Of a DNA stretch of 5,983 nucleotides, positions 1 through 5,817 are shown piece after piece. This DNA comes from Candidatus Jidaibacter sp. GTDB lineage: Bacteria; Pseudomonadota; Alphaproteobacteria; Rickettsiales; Midichloriaceae. The DNA is taken from contig JAJTHY010000159.1 in NCBI GenBank assembly GCA_021298045.1, positions 1-5,983 of the forward strand, in the 5' to 3' direction. The notes below the pieces were generated by a model, which had not been told where the DNA came from, searched no databases, and saw only the letters and a program-made list of their open reading frames with translations. Position 1 is the stretch's first letter. Each line of letters starts with the position of its first letter. Made by a program: the position numbers and the translations under genes.

Positions 1-1
1 G

Positions 2-184
2 ACTATGAGTAGATGGAGCGCCACATTCACAGCGAAGATTTTAGAGGTTTTTGCTTTAAATTACAAGGTATTAATTGAAGCTTTTATCCATGTTCGTGTT
101 GTAACGCCGTTGCTTCTGAATTTTAATGCGGTCGCCCTGCCTCAAATGCCGCCCATCTATCAAACTAACTTGACACTTTTATGA
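2..184 (+). other. Open frame at left edge, possible 3' end of an upstream gene (unrecognised)
   Basis: This frame is open from the left edge for 60 codons and ends at a TGA at 182-184. It is the only frame on either strand open through to the edge; every minus-strand frame is interrupted. An ATG at 5-7 would give a 59-residue peptide, but no ribosome binding site can be seen because the window starts there. The translation has a hydrophobic stretch (roughly the middle 30 residues, rich in V, L, F and I) and ends in a short polar tail. I recognise no domain. The frame runs through the -35 box of the next gene's promoter (170-175), which is common at gene junctions. It could equally be non-coding DNA that happens to be open. 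Confidence 0.25.
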
Positions 185-198
185 AAAATCTTTATAAT
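170..198 (+). promoter_or_regulatory. Consensus sigma70 promoter for the lipoprotein gene
   Basis: A TTGACA box at 170-175 and a TATAAT box at 193-198 are separated by exactly 17 bp. Both hexamers are perfect matches to the sigma70 consensus. Transcription would start near 205, giving a leader of about 28 nt before the ATG at 233. The -10 box overlaps an in-frame ATG at 197, so that ATG cannot be the translation start of this transcript. Confidence 0.85.
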
Positions 199-232
199 GC
201 AGCGCGATATTAAAATAAATATAGTGTATTTT

Positions 233-718
233 ATGAAATTACTAAAAATTGCTGCTTTGTGCCTTATATCTTTAAGCTTAGCTTCTTGCTCAACTCGCCA
301 CATCTATTCAGAACCTTCATCTGATACTGGGAATGTCGCTTCCTTAACAGGCACCAGATCAGGAGGCCTATTCGACTGGGAAGATACCTCAATTCACTCC
401 ATAGACAGCAAAGAAATAATTCGTATATTCAATACAGGTGTCAATGTTACGCCTGGAGAGCATTTGGTAACAATATCAGCAAAATATAATAGAGGATTAT
501 TAAGCTCTGGAGTATCACAGGCAGTTGTAGATGTGCAAGCGCATTTTGCACCCGGCAGAAGTTATTTAGCAAAAATGACAGTAATTGGATCGCAGATAAG
601 AGCTTGGATTGAAGATAAAAATACTGGTCAAATTTCTTCCTCTGTTGGGCAGTCAACATGGCATAAACAAATAAACAATACCGTATACATACACCAAACG
701 GTCAGAAAGAGAAGCTAA
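233..718 (+). CDS. Small predicted lipoprotein, function unknown
   Basis: The gene encodes a 161-residue protein with a clear lipoprotein signal: a Lys-containing start, a hydrophobic stretch at residues 6-16, and the lipobox L16-A17-S18-C19. Cys19 would be lipidated and the rest would sit in the periplasm, anchored to the inner or outer membrane. The mature part is Ser/Thr/Gly-rich. It has a pattern typical of small beta-rich envelope lipoproteins: a 'PGEH' turn around residue 78, then alternating hydrophobic strands, then 'AWIEDKNTG' near residue 128. I do not recognise a named family. The start at 233 is chosen over the in-frame ATG at 197 because the latter lies inside the -10 box and would put 12 polar residues in front of the signal peptide. 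There is no obvious Shine-Dalgarno before the ATG. The gene converges on the patatin-like gene with only 9 bp between the stop codons and no visible terminator. Confidence 0.8.
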   Translation: MKLLKIAALCLISLSLASCSTRHIYSEPSSDTGNVASLTGTRSGGLFDWEDTSIHSIDSKEIIRIFNTGVNVTPGEHLVTISAKYNRGLLSSGVSQAVVDVQAHFAPGRSYLAKMTVIGSQIRAWIEDKNTGQISSSVGQSTWHKQINNTVYIHQTVRKRS

Positions 719-727
719 TACTAAGTT

Positions 728-1642
728 TCACAACCCATTAGCTCGAAGCCGCCTTAAGATATCCGGCAATTTTTTAAGCGCAGCATTCTTACCCCTTTCA
801 TACATTACCTGATTGGCATGGTCATCAAAAGTGCCATACTCATGCAAGTTAGGGTGAATAACCACATCTGCACCGGCAGATTGCATTCGAGACATTGTAT
901 AATAAGAAATTGTCATAGATTTCGATACCACATCCGCCATGCTCACTGGGCTTAAACCTACACCATTAGTGGAAATATCCACCGCAATAATTATCTTTGG
1001 ATTATATTTTTTTGCCACGCGCACAGGGACAGCTTCTATAATACCGCCATCAACTAAAATTTTTCCATATGCTCTTACAGGGCTAAATATTGGAGGGATA
1101 GCAGAAGAGGCGTGCACCCCAAGAGCTATCGGGCCACTTTCAAAAAGATACGCTCGCTCTTTTTCAATATCAGTTGCCACCGCAACAAATGGAATTTTGA
1201 GGTCCTCGATGTTATGAGTCGTCATATTAGTCACGAGAAACTGTTCAAGATAACACCCACCTACCGGGCCTTTTATATCGGTGAAAAACGTTAAAGAATT
1301 GCCAAGAGAAATATCTAATAAATCCCATTTCCTAAGATTGATTAGTTGTTGGTACAAAAGATCATGGTCAACATAATCTGCATACATAGCACCTACCACG
1401 CTACCAGCACTAGTGCCCACTATTAAATCAATTGGTATTTTGTGTTCTTCTAAAACTTTAATAACCCCAAGGTGCGCTATGCCTCTGCTACCGCCCCCGC
1501 CCAAAACTAGTGCAACATTTACATTCTCTATCTTCCGCGCAGGTGGGGGTGTTTCGGGAATGTTATATAAAATTTTTGGTTGGCTCGCACAGGATGTCAT
1601 CATAATAATTACCGAAATTAAGAAAAATGATTTTATTTTCAT
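728..1642 (-). CDS. Patatin-like phospholipase, lipoprotein (NTE/RssA-type)
   Basis: The 304-residue product is a patatin-family serine lipid hydrolase (acyl hydrolase or phospholipase, COG1752-like). All catalytic elements are visible: the oxyanion loop GGGGSRG at residues 48-54, the nucleophile elbow GTSAG at 76-80 (Ser78), and the DGG motif at 198-200 (Asp198), which together form the Ser-Asp dyad. The N-terminus is a lipoprotein signal with Cys18 in 'MTSC'; Met at -3 is less usual than Leu but acceptable. A Pro-rich linker (about 29-35) leads into the catalytic domain, so the enzyme should be tethered in the periplasm or outer membrane. The frame can be extended 7 codons to a TTG at 1661-1663, but the ATG at 1640-1642 gives a proper signal peptide and is preferred. 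No strong Shine-Dalgarno precedes either. It is divergent from the membrane-protein gene. The substrate is not deducible; membrane lipid turnover or host-lipid attack are both possible. Confidence 0.9.
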   Translation of the reverse strand: MKIKSFFLISVIIMMTSCASQPKILYNIPETPPPARKIENVNVALVLGGGGSRGIAHLGVIKVLEEHKIPIDLIVGTSAGSVVGAMYADYVDHDLLYQQLINLRKWDLLDISLGNSLTFFTDIKGPVGGCYLEQFLVTNMTTHNIEDLKIPFVAVATDIEKERAYLFESGPIALGVHASSAIPPIFSPVRAYGKILVDGGIIEAVPVRVAKKYNPKIIIAVDISTNGVGLSPVSMADVVSKSMTISYYTMSRMQSAGADVVIHPNLHEYGTFDDHANQVMYERGKNAALKKLPDILRRLRANGL

Positions 1643-1772
1643 AAGTGTGAATTCATTGTTCAACTGCCTGCAATTAAACCATTAATCTTCATCTTTAGGA
1701 AGTGGCAAAACAATATTAATTGAAACCTTTAATATTATAAGGTACAATGCGGAAGAAATAGTTTTTAGTTAT
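1643..1772. other. Divergent intergenic region
   Basis: This 130-bp AT-rich spacer separates the minus-strand patatin-like gene from the plus-strand membrane-protein gene, so both must be promoted from here. The plus-strand promoter is clear and listed separately. For the minus strand I see only weak candidates (for example a TTGCCA followed 17 bp later by TTAATG), which I do not call. Confidence 0.6.
1720..1748 (+). promoter_or_regulatory. Sigma70 promoter for the membrane-protein gene
   Basis: A TTGAAA box at 1720-1725 and a TACAAT box at 1743-1748 are separated by 17 bp, with one mismatch to consensus in each hexamer. Transcription would start near 1755, leaving a leader of roughly 18 nt before the ATG at 1773. 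The box and the bases after it (TACAATGCGG) resemble those of the promoter at 170-198 (TATAATGCAG). Confidence 0.7.
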
Positions 1773-2609
1773 ATGAAAGAAGCAATTTTATCAAAAGAGA
1801 CTTTTGAAGGTTACCAAGGCGTCAATTTTATAGCTTTAGCGCAACATACTACAAGTAGCGCAATGGGTGTACAATCTATTCTCTCACCAACAAAAAAAAA
1901 TATCTCATCCTCTGAAACTACACGAAGTATTTGTTGTGACTTTTATTACACACCTACTGCTGTAAAAATTACCAAGCTCGAAAAAATTATTTTATTCAAA
2001 GATTATAAAAATAGTAATGATGGATCTATCATTATATTTATTCCAATATTCCTTAGTAATCATACATACGGAGCTCTTATCATAATGCCAGCTTTTGGGG
2101 AACAAAAGACACAAGCTTATTATTATATCCCGATAAATAATGTTATGTGCGAAGATGCCATTAGTACTTGGGTAAAAAAACAATATGGCCAAGCTGTTGA
2201 GATAACAAACTACACAACAGAACAGATAATTGAAGAAGGCAGCGATGGGAAATCTGAAATTATAGCTTTTGCAAAAGATATAGCGAGGTTGGCAGAGAAA
2301 AATAATTTAAGCGAAAAAGATATAATCAACTTCGGTACATCTAGCAGCACACCTGAAGATATTACATCTTCGCCCAAACTTCAACCATCATTGAGCACTG
2401 AAGCGTGCGAGACTTTGTACTTACTAGCCTTTATAGCTATCTCAATAGCTTTGCTTTATCTTTTAAATAAAGTGGGAAAATCTAACCGTTTAATGACCTC
2501 AAGCTACATGTACAGAAACCGCTTTAATATTCTTATAGAAGATTTTAGACTTAATAAATTCTTACGGTATTGGGAAGATTTGGGAAGAGAAAAAAGTCCT
2601 TTACTATGA
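1773..2609 (+). CDS. Hypothetical single-pass membrane protein
   Basis: The 278-residue product is not recognised. It has no signal peptide. A soluble part of about 210 residues is followed by one strong transmembrane helix at about 214-232 and a basic C-terminal tail of about 46 residues (Lys233, Lys236, Arg239 and later Arg residues), which the positive-inside rule would place in the cytoplasm. The central part, residues 85-120, alternates strand-like hydrophobic runs ('IIIFIPIF', then 'SNHTYGALII', then 'AYYYIP'). This loosely recalls the His-containing strand region of CE-clan (Ulp1/C48) peptidases, but the Asp and Cys that would complete a catalytic site are not evident, so I do not assign that function. 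A Ser/Thr/Pro-rich linker lies at about 188-210. The coding sequence contains an A9 run at 1892-1900, prone to slippage. There is no clear Shine-Dalgarno; the start is supported by the promoter just upstream. Confidence 0.65.
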   Translation: MKEAILSKETFEGYQGVNFIALAQHTTSSAMGVQSILSPTKKNISSSETTRSICCDFYYTPTAVKITKLEKIILFKDYKNSNDGSIIIFIPIFLSNHTYGALIIMPAFGEQKTQAYYYIPINNVMCEDAISTWVKKQYGQAVEITNYTTEQIIEEGSDGKSEIIAFAKDIARLAEKNNLSEKDIINFGTSSSTPEDITSSPKLQPSLSTEACETLYLLAFIAISIALLYLLNKVGKSNRLMTSSYMYRNRFNILIEDFRLNKFLRYWEDLGREKSPLL

Positions 2610-2674
2610 ATATATTCAAGAGTCCCTTCGTCAAAACTCTGAAATTATCTCAGGAGCTGAGTAATCATAAAATA

Positions 2675-3615
2675 GACCTCTTCGGAAACTATCATTTAAT
2701 TAACACCCTGTTGTAAATAGCAGCTATTAGATTAAATCTGAGGCCAAATCTCTTTCGTCTGTTTCTGTATTTATCAGATATGATTTTTAATCGTTTGATC
2801 ATACCTATGACATTTTCATTTGCTACTCGTTCGCTGGCAAGCTCTTGGTTTTTCTTCTTATCTTCTTTTGTTAAAGGTATTTTCTTGGCCTTCTTTTTGG
2901 GCAACTCTGATCTGCTATGCAATTTTTGTATTCCTTGATATCCGGTGTCAGTAATGACCTTTATATCAGGATTTATCTTTGTTTTAGATTCTTTAAATAG
3001 CCTAAAATCATGACGTTTTCCATTTGTAAAAGCTGTGCAAATAACTTGTTTCGTCTTTTTATCCACAACTAGCTGGCTCTTTAAAATGTCTTCTCTTCTT
3101 TCTGGAATAAAAGCGCTTCTGCTTATTATTGCGATTTTTGATACGTTTCTTATTCTTGACCCTTATTTTTTTAGGACGCTCTATCGGCGTCTCTGTTGCA
3201 TCTATCAATATAACTTCATATTCCATATCACTCTTAAGTAACGCTTTGCGACCAGGTAAAGCAAAATCTGGATTCCTGATGAGTGTATCTTCTATCCACT
3301 TGATATTTCTATAACAACTACTTTCCGATATTCCGTATGAAGAAGCTACATGGAAGTATGTTCGATACTCTCTTAAGTATTCCAAAGCCATCAATAGCCT
3401 TTCTTCCATTGGTAGCGCATTTGGCTTCCACCTCTTATTTTTTTCTTCCTCTCAGCCTCTGCAAGTATTTCTATCATCTTTTTAAATGTAGATCGCTTGA
3501 CACCGCTTAATCTTCGAAACTCTTCATCTTTGTAATCCTTTATTTTCTCGTATTTCATACTAACCTCCATTATAGAGCTTAGTTAATACATATTTCTTAG
3601 GTTATGCAAGAGGTC
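2675..3615 (-). mobile_element. IS5-family insertion sequence, about 941 bp, defective
   Basis: The element has an IS5-type transposase reading leftward, flanked by short inverted ends: GACCTCTT at 2675-2682 and its reverse complement at 3608-3615, with a further shared AAC a few bases inside. Each end is bordered by TA (2673-2674 and 3616-3617), which fits a TA target duplication as reported for some IS5 subgroups. The length of about 0.94 kb is normal for the smaller members of the family. The boundary is ambiguous because the inverted repeat continues outward for 46 bp on each side; if that repeat belongs to the element it would span about 2629-3661. The transposase is frameshifted, so the element cannot move by its own protein unless frameshifting rescues it. 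Confidence 0.8.
2692..3558 (-). pseudogene. IS5-family DDE transposase, two frameshifts
   Basis: Three reading-frame pieces make up one transposase. Piece 1 starts at the ATG 3556-3558, preceded at 5 nt by a perfect GGAGG (3564-3568), reads 'MKYEKIKDYKDEEF...', and runs into a TGA at 3391-3393. Piece 2 continues the family sequence from about 3424 ('PNALPMEERLLMALEYLREY', helix-turn-helix 'YGISESSCYRNI', first catalytic Asp in 'LIDATETPIERPKK') and stops at 3059. Piece 3 covers about 3085 to 2692, with the second Asp in 'VITDTGYQGIQ' and the catalytic Glu in 'ANENVIGMIKR'. The first break behaves like a 1-bp loss in the GGAAGCC stretch near 3424-3428, the second like a 2-bp loss near 3085 after 'KKRRH'. 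Piece 2 also carries 14 extra residues (3125-3166) compared with relatives as I remember them. The intact protein would be about 290 residues. All catalytic residues survive, so decay appears recent. Confidence 0.88.
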
Positions 3616-3661
3616 TATTTTATGATTGCTCAGCTCCCGAGATAATTTTAGAGTTTTGACG

Positions 3662-3752
3662 GACAGACTAGATATATTTCAAAGGCAAAATAGGTGAAAA
3701 TTATTGAAAAGGCGCAGCATTAGCGTATCCATTTTATAAGGGGTTAGCTATA
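3662..3752. other. Intergenic region downstream of trmFO
   Basis: This 91-bp stretch between the right repeat arm and the trmFO stop codon has no convincing gene. A short imperfect inverted match (TAGC..TA.CC around 3722-3752) is too weak to call as a terminator. In the IS-free state the neighbouring palindrome would lie between the ends of the convergent genes at 2609 and 3753, and could act on both. Confidence 0.4.
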
Positions 3753-5090
3753 CTAAACAGCAGCGGCAAGCATAATATCCAGAGCCTTTAGAGCCCTTTC
3801 AGATAGCATGCGCTTTTTATCATCACCCCTAGATTTGGTTTCCAAATGCGGGAATAAGCCAAAATTTATATTCATTGGCTGAAATGTATCTGAGTTAGCG
3901 CCACCAGTTATATGATTGAGCAAAGAGCCTAAAGCTGTTTCAGGTGGCAACTCTGGATGAGGCATGTTGTTTACTGAACAAGCGGTCATAATTCCTGCAA
4001 GCAAACCTATTGCAGCGCTTTCCAAATATCCTTCTACGCCAGTAACTTGCCCTGCAACTCTAATGTTTTTACAATTAACAAGTCTCAAGTCTTTAGTAAG
4101 CACCTTGGGGCTATTAATAAATGTATTACGATGTAGACCGCCTAATCTAGCGAACTCAGCATTAGCAAGCCCTGGAATTTTGCGAAAAATTCTCTGCTGC
4201 TCTCCGTACTTAAGTTTTGTTTGAAACCCTACCATATTATGTAAGGTGCCAAGCTTATTATCCTGCCTTAGTTGCACCACTGCATATGCCCGTTTGCCAG
4301 TTCTAGGGTCCGTTAAACCCACTGGCTTCATCGGCCCAAATCTCAAGGTCTCTCTACCCCGCTCCGCCATAACTTCAATAGGCAAACAACCATTAAAATA
4401 TGGGGTATCTTTTTCCCATTCTTTAAAAGAAGTTTTGTCACCAGTAATCAACTCATTAACAAACTCTTCGTACTCTTCTTTGCTCATCGGGCAATTTATA
4501 TAATCCTTACCATCTCCTTTATCATATCTGGACTGAAACCAAGCTATGTCAAAATCTATACTGTCTTTATGTACAATAGGAGCTATCGCATCAAAAAAGG
4601 CTAAATACTCCTGCCCGGTTATAACTTTAAGCTCTTCAGCAATCGCCTCGCTACTAAGTGGACCAGTCGCTAAAACCACCGGTATGTCTTTTGGCAAAGC
4701 AGTTACTTCTTCACGGATTATATTAACGTTTTTGTTTTCATTAAGCAAACGTTCCACTGCCTGAGAAAACTCATGACGGTCTACAGCTAAAGCCGAGCCG
4801 GCCGGAACTTTATGTTCATCTGCGCATTTCATAATCAAAGAATTAAGCCTACGCATCTCCTCATGCAAAAGCCCTACTGCATTGTTGACATCATCAGACC
4901 TAAAAGAATTAGAGCAAACAAGTTCTGCCAAATGCGTTGTTATATGAGCAGGGGTTTCTTTAACTCCTCTCATCTCATATAAAGCAACCTTCACACCACG
5001 ACTCGCAATTTGCCAAGCAGCCTCACTGCCAGCCAAACCACCTCCTATAACAATAACTTGCGCATCACCTAACTTATTATTTACACTCAA
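3753..5090 (-). CDS. trmFO: Methylenetetrahydrofolate–tRNA-(uracil-5-)-methyltransferase TrmFO
   Basis: This 445-residue FAD enzyme makes 5-methyluridine at position 54 (T54) of the tRNA T-loop, using methylenetetrahydrofolate as carbon donor and NAD(P)H as reductant, in the cytoplasm. The N-terminal dinucleotide-binding motif is GGGLAGSEAA at residues 16-25. The two conserved cysteines of the family are present: Cys59 in 'LVCSNSFR' (equivalent to B. subtilis Cys53) and Cys235 in 'GCLPIEVMAERG' (equivalent to Cys226). The C-terminal FAD-contact segment 'VAGQVTGVEGYLESAAIG' is intact, and the length is usual for the family. The start is a TTG at 5088-5090, supported by GGAG (5098-5101, minus strand) 7 nt upstream and by no better ATG before the FAD motif. 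It follows rplY by 99 bp on the same strand, with a hairpin in the gap, so it is either the last gene of that operon or has its own weak promoter. Confidence 0.97.
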   Translation of the reverse strand: MSVNNKLGDAQVIVIGGGLAGSEAAWQIASRGVKVALYEMRGVKETPAHITTHLAELVCSNSFRSDDVNNAVGLLHEEMRRLNSLIMKCADEHKVPAGSALAVDRHEFSQAVERLLNENKNVNIIREEVTALPKDIPVVLATGPLSSEAIAEELKVITGQEYLAFFDAIAPIVHKDSIDFDIAWFQSRYDKGDGKDYINCPMSKEEYEEFVNELITGDKTSFKEWEKDTPYFNGCLPIEVMAERGRETLRFGPMKPVGLTDPRTGKRAYAVVQLRQDNKLGTLHNMVGFQTKLKYGEQQRIFRKIPGLANAEFARLGGLHRNTFINSPKVLTKDLRLVNCKNIRVAGQVTGVEGYLESAAIGLLAGIMTACSVNNMPHPELPPETALGSLLNHITGGANSDTFQPMNINFGLFPHLETKSRGDDKKRMLSERALKALDIMLAAAV

Positions 5091-5097
5091 AATACAA

Positions 5098-5101
5098 CTC
5101 C
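5098..5101 (-). promoter_or_regulatory. Shine-Dalgarno that fixes the TTG start of trmFO
   Basis: GGAG on the minus strand lies 7 nt before the TTG at 5088-5090. Its spacing makes the non-ATG start credible; no in-frame ATG occurs before the FAD-binding motif. Confidence 0.65.
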
Positions 5102-5125
5102 AGATAGTGATACCAAAGAAATAAG

Positions 5126-5157
5126 CATAGGCTCCACAATAAACATGAAGCCCTATG
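5126..5157 (-). terminator. Hairpin in the rplY–trmFO gap, possible weak terminator or attenuator
   Basis: CATAGG at 5126-5131 pairs with CCTATG at 5152-5157. The stem continues with CT/AG past one bulged base and CA/TG past one mismatch, closing a 9-nt loop. On the minus strand it is followed by CTTATTTCTTT, a broken rather than clean T-run. It lies 33 bp after the rplY stop and 36 bp before the trmFO start. It may partly terminate prs–rplY transcripts, or serve as an RNA processing or stability element. Confidence 0.35.
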
Positions 5158-5189
5158 TTTCCAATAATTGAGGTCGAGAAAAAGTACTC

Positions 5190-5804
5190 TTAAGCAGTAG
5201 CAGCCGGAGCAGCTTCCGCAGTAGCAGCTTTCTCAGTTTCTTCCGCTCTCCCGATAATTGTAACTAATGTAAAGTTAGATTTATCAACAGGGGTTACACC
5301 TTCTGGAAGTTTGATGTCATTAATATGAACAATATGACCAATCTCAAAATCAGCTAGGTCTATTTCAATATGATGAGGAATGCTGCTTGGGTGACAAGCA
5401 AATGCAACTTTACGGCTTACAATATTCGCAATACCACCTTTCTTAACACCAGGGCATTTATCTTCATTAATTACGCGGATGGTAACTTCAACGGTGACAA
5501 CAGTATCTTTACCAACTCTTAAGAAGTCAATATGCGCAGGCACATCTGTAACTGGGTGACATTGAACCATTTTAACCATAGCTGGAATTGTTTTTTTATC
5601 ACTAACAAGCTCAATTAGCTTGGTTTTGATTCCGCCCTTTTGGTATTCTCTAACAAATTCTTTTAAAGATATAGACAGCATTTCTGGCGCATCTTTGCCG
5701 CCATAAACTATTGCAGGAATTTTATTATCTCTTCTAACTGCCCTTGATGCTCCACGGCCTGTCTTTTCTTTTAGTTCTGCGCTAAATTTAACTACTTCTG
5801 TCAT
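5190..5804 (-). CDS. rplY: 50S ribosomal protein L25, CTC/TL5 type
   Basis: The 204-residue product is the long two-domain form of ribosomal protein L25, which binds 5S rRNA in the central protuberance of the large subunit. The N-terminal RNA-binding beta-barrel domain spans about residues 4-92 ('KTGRGASRAVRRDNKIPAIVYG', with 'VQCHPVTDVPAHIDFLRV' at its end). The C-terminal CTC domain runs to about 190 ('GVKKGGI', 'CHPSSIPHHIEIDL', 'LPEGVTP'). It ends in an Ala/Glu-rich flexible tail, as is common in alphaproteobacteria. The ATG at 5802-5804 is preceded by AAGGA on the minus strand with 8 nt spacing. It starts 13 bp after the prs stop, so the two are very likely co-transcribed. In many alphaproteobacteria pth follows; here trmFO does. 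Confidence 0.97.
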   Translation of the reverse strand: MTEVVKFSAELKEKTGRGASRAVRRDNKIPAIVYGGKDAPEMLSISLKEFVREYQKGGIKTKLIELVSDKKTIPAMVKMVQCHPVTDVPAHIDFLRVGKDTVVTVEVTIRVINEDKCPGVKKGGIANIVSRKVAFACHPSSIPHHIEIDLADFEIGHIVHINDIKLPEGVTPVDKSNFTLVTIIGRAEETEKAATAEAAPAATA

Positions 5805-5817
5805 ATCTAATTTCCTT

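Larger units (their letters stand above)
2629..3661. repeat. Long inverted repeat (54-bp arms) bracketing the IS
   Basis: The left arm, 2629-2682, is the reverse complement of the right arm, 3608-3661, at 51 of 54 positions. The three differences, at 2641, 2652 and 2662 in the left arm, are all transitions, and two of them would still allow G-U pairing. The arms run from CGTCAAAACTCT on the outside, through GGAGCTGAG, to AGACCTCTT on the inside. Identity stops sharply just inside the arms. Only the inner bases (about 2675-2682 and 3608-3615) fit a usual IS5-family terminal repeat, so about 46 bp of each arm lies outside the expected IS boundary. Confidence 0.9.

Noticed and set aside
69..169. 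Minus-strand open frame of about 33 codons near the left edge
   Set aside because: It has no ATG or GTG start near its beginning, stops within the window, and its product resembles nothing I know.
939..1685. Plus-strand open frames opposite the patatin-like gene
   Set aside because: They are antisense to a gene with intact catalytic motifs, and show no start signals or recognisable product.
2692..3066. Second transposase piece as an independent gene
   Set aside because: Its only start is a GTG with no ribosome binding site, and its sequence continues directly from the preceding piece after a frame change.
3035..3314. Plus-strand open frames within the IS
   Set aside because: They are complementary to a strongly recognisable transposase, have no ribosome binding site, and translate to low-complexity hydrophobic sequence.
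3569..3574. TATAAT on the minus strand just before the transposase as a -10 box
   Set aside because: It directly abuts the GGAGG ribosome binding site, so transcription from it would begin within that site, and there is no -35 box at 16-18 bp.
2611..3680. Extension of the long inverted repeat beyond 54 bp (TATAT and AGTC matches further out)
   Set aside because: Some matches continue outward, but only with gaps and many mismatches in AT-rich sequence, so the repeat was ended at the last solid block.
3964..4764. Plus-strand open frames of 72 to 86 residues opposite trmFO
   Set aside because: They lie wholly inside trmFO, whose protein is conserved along its entire length; they are antisense shadows.
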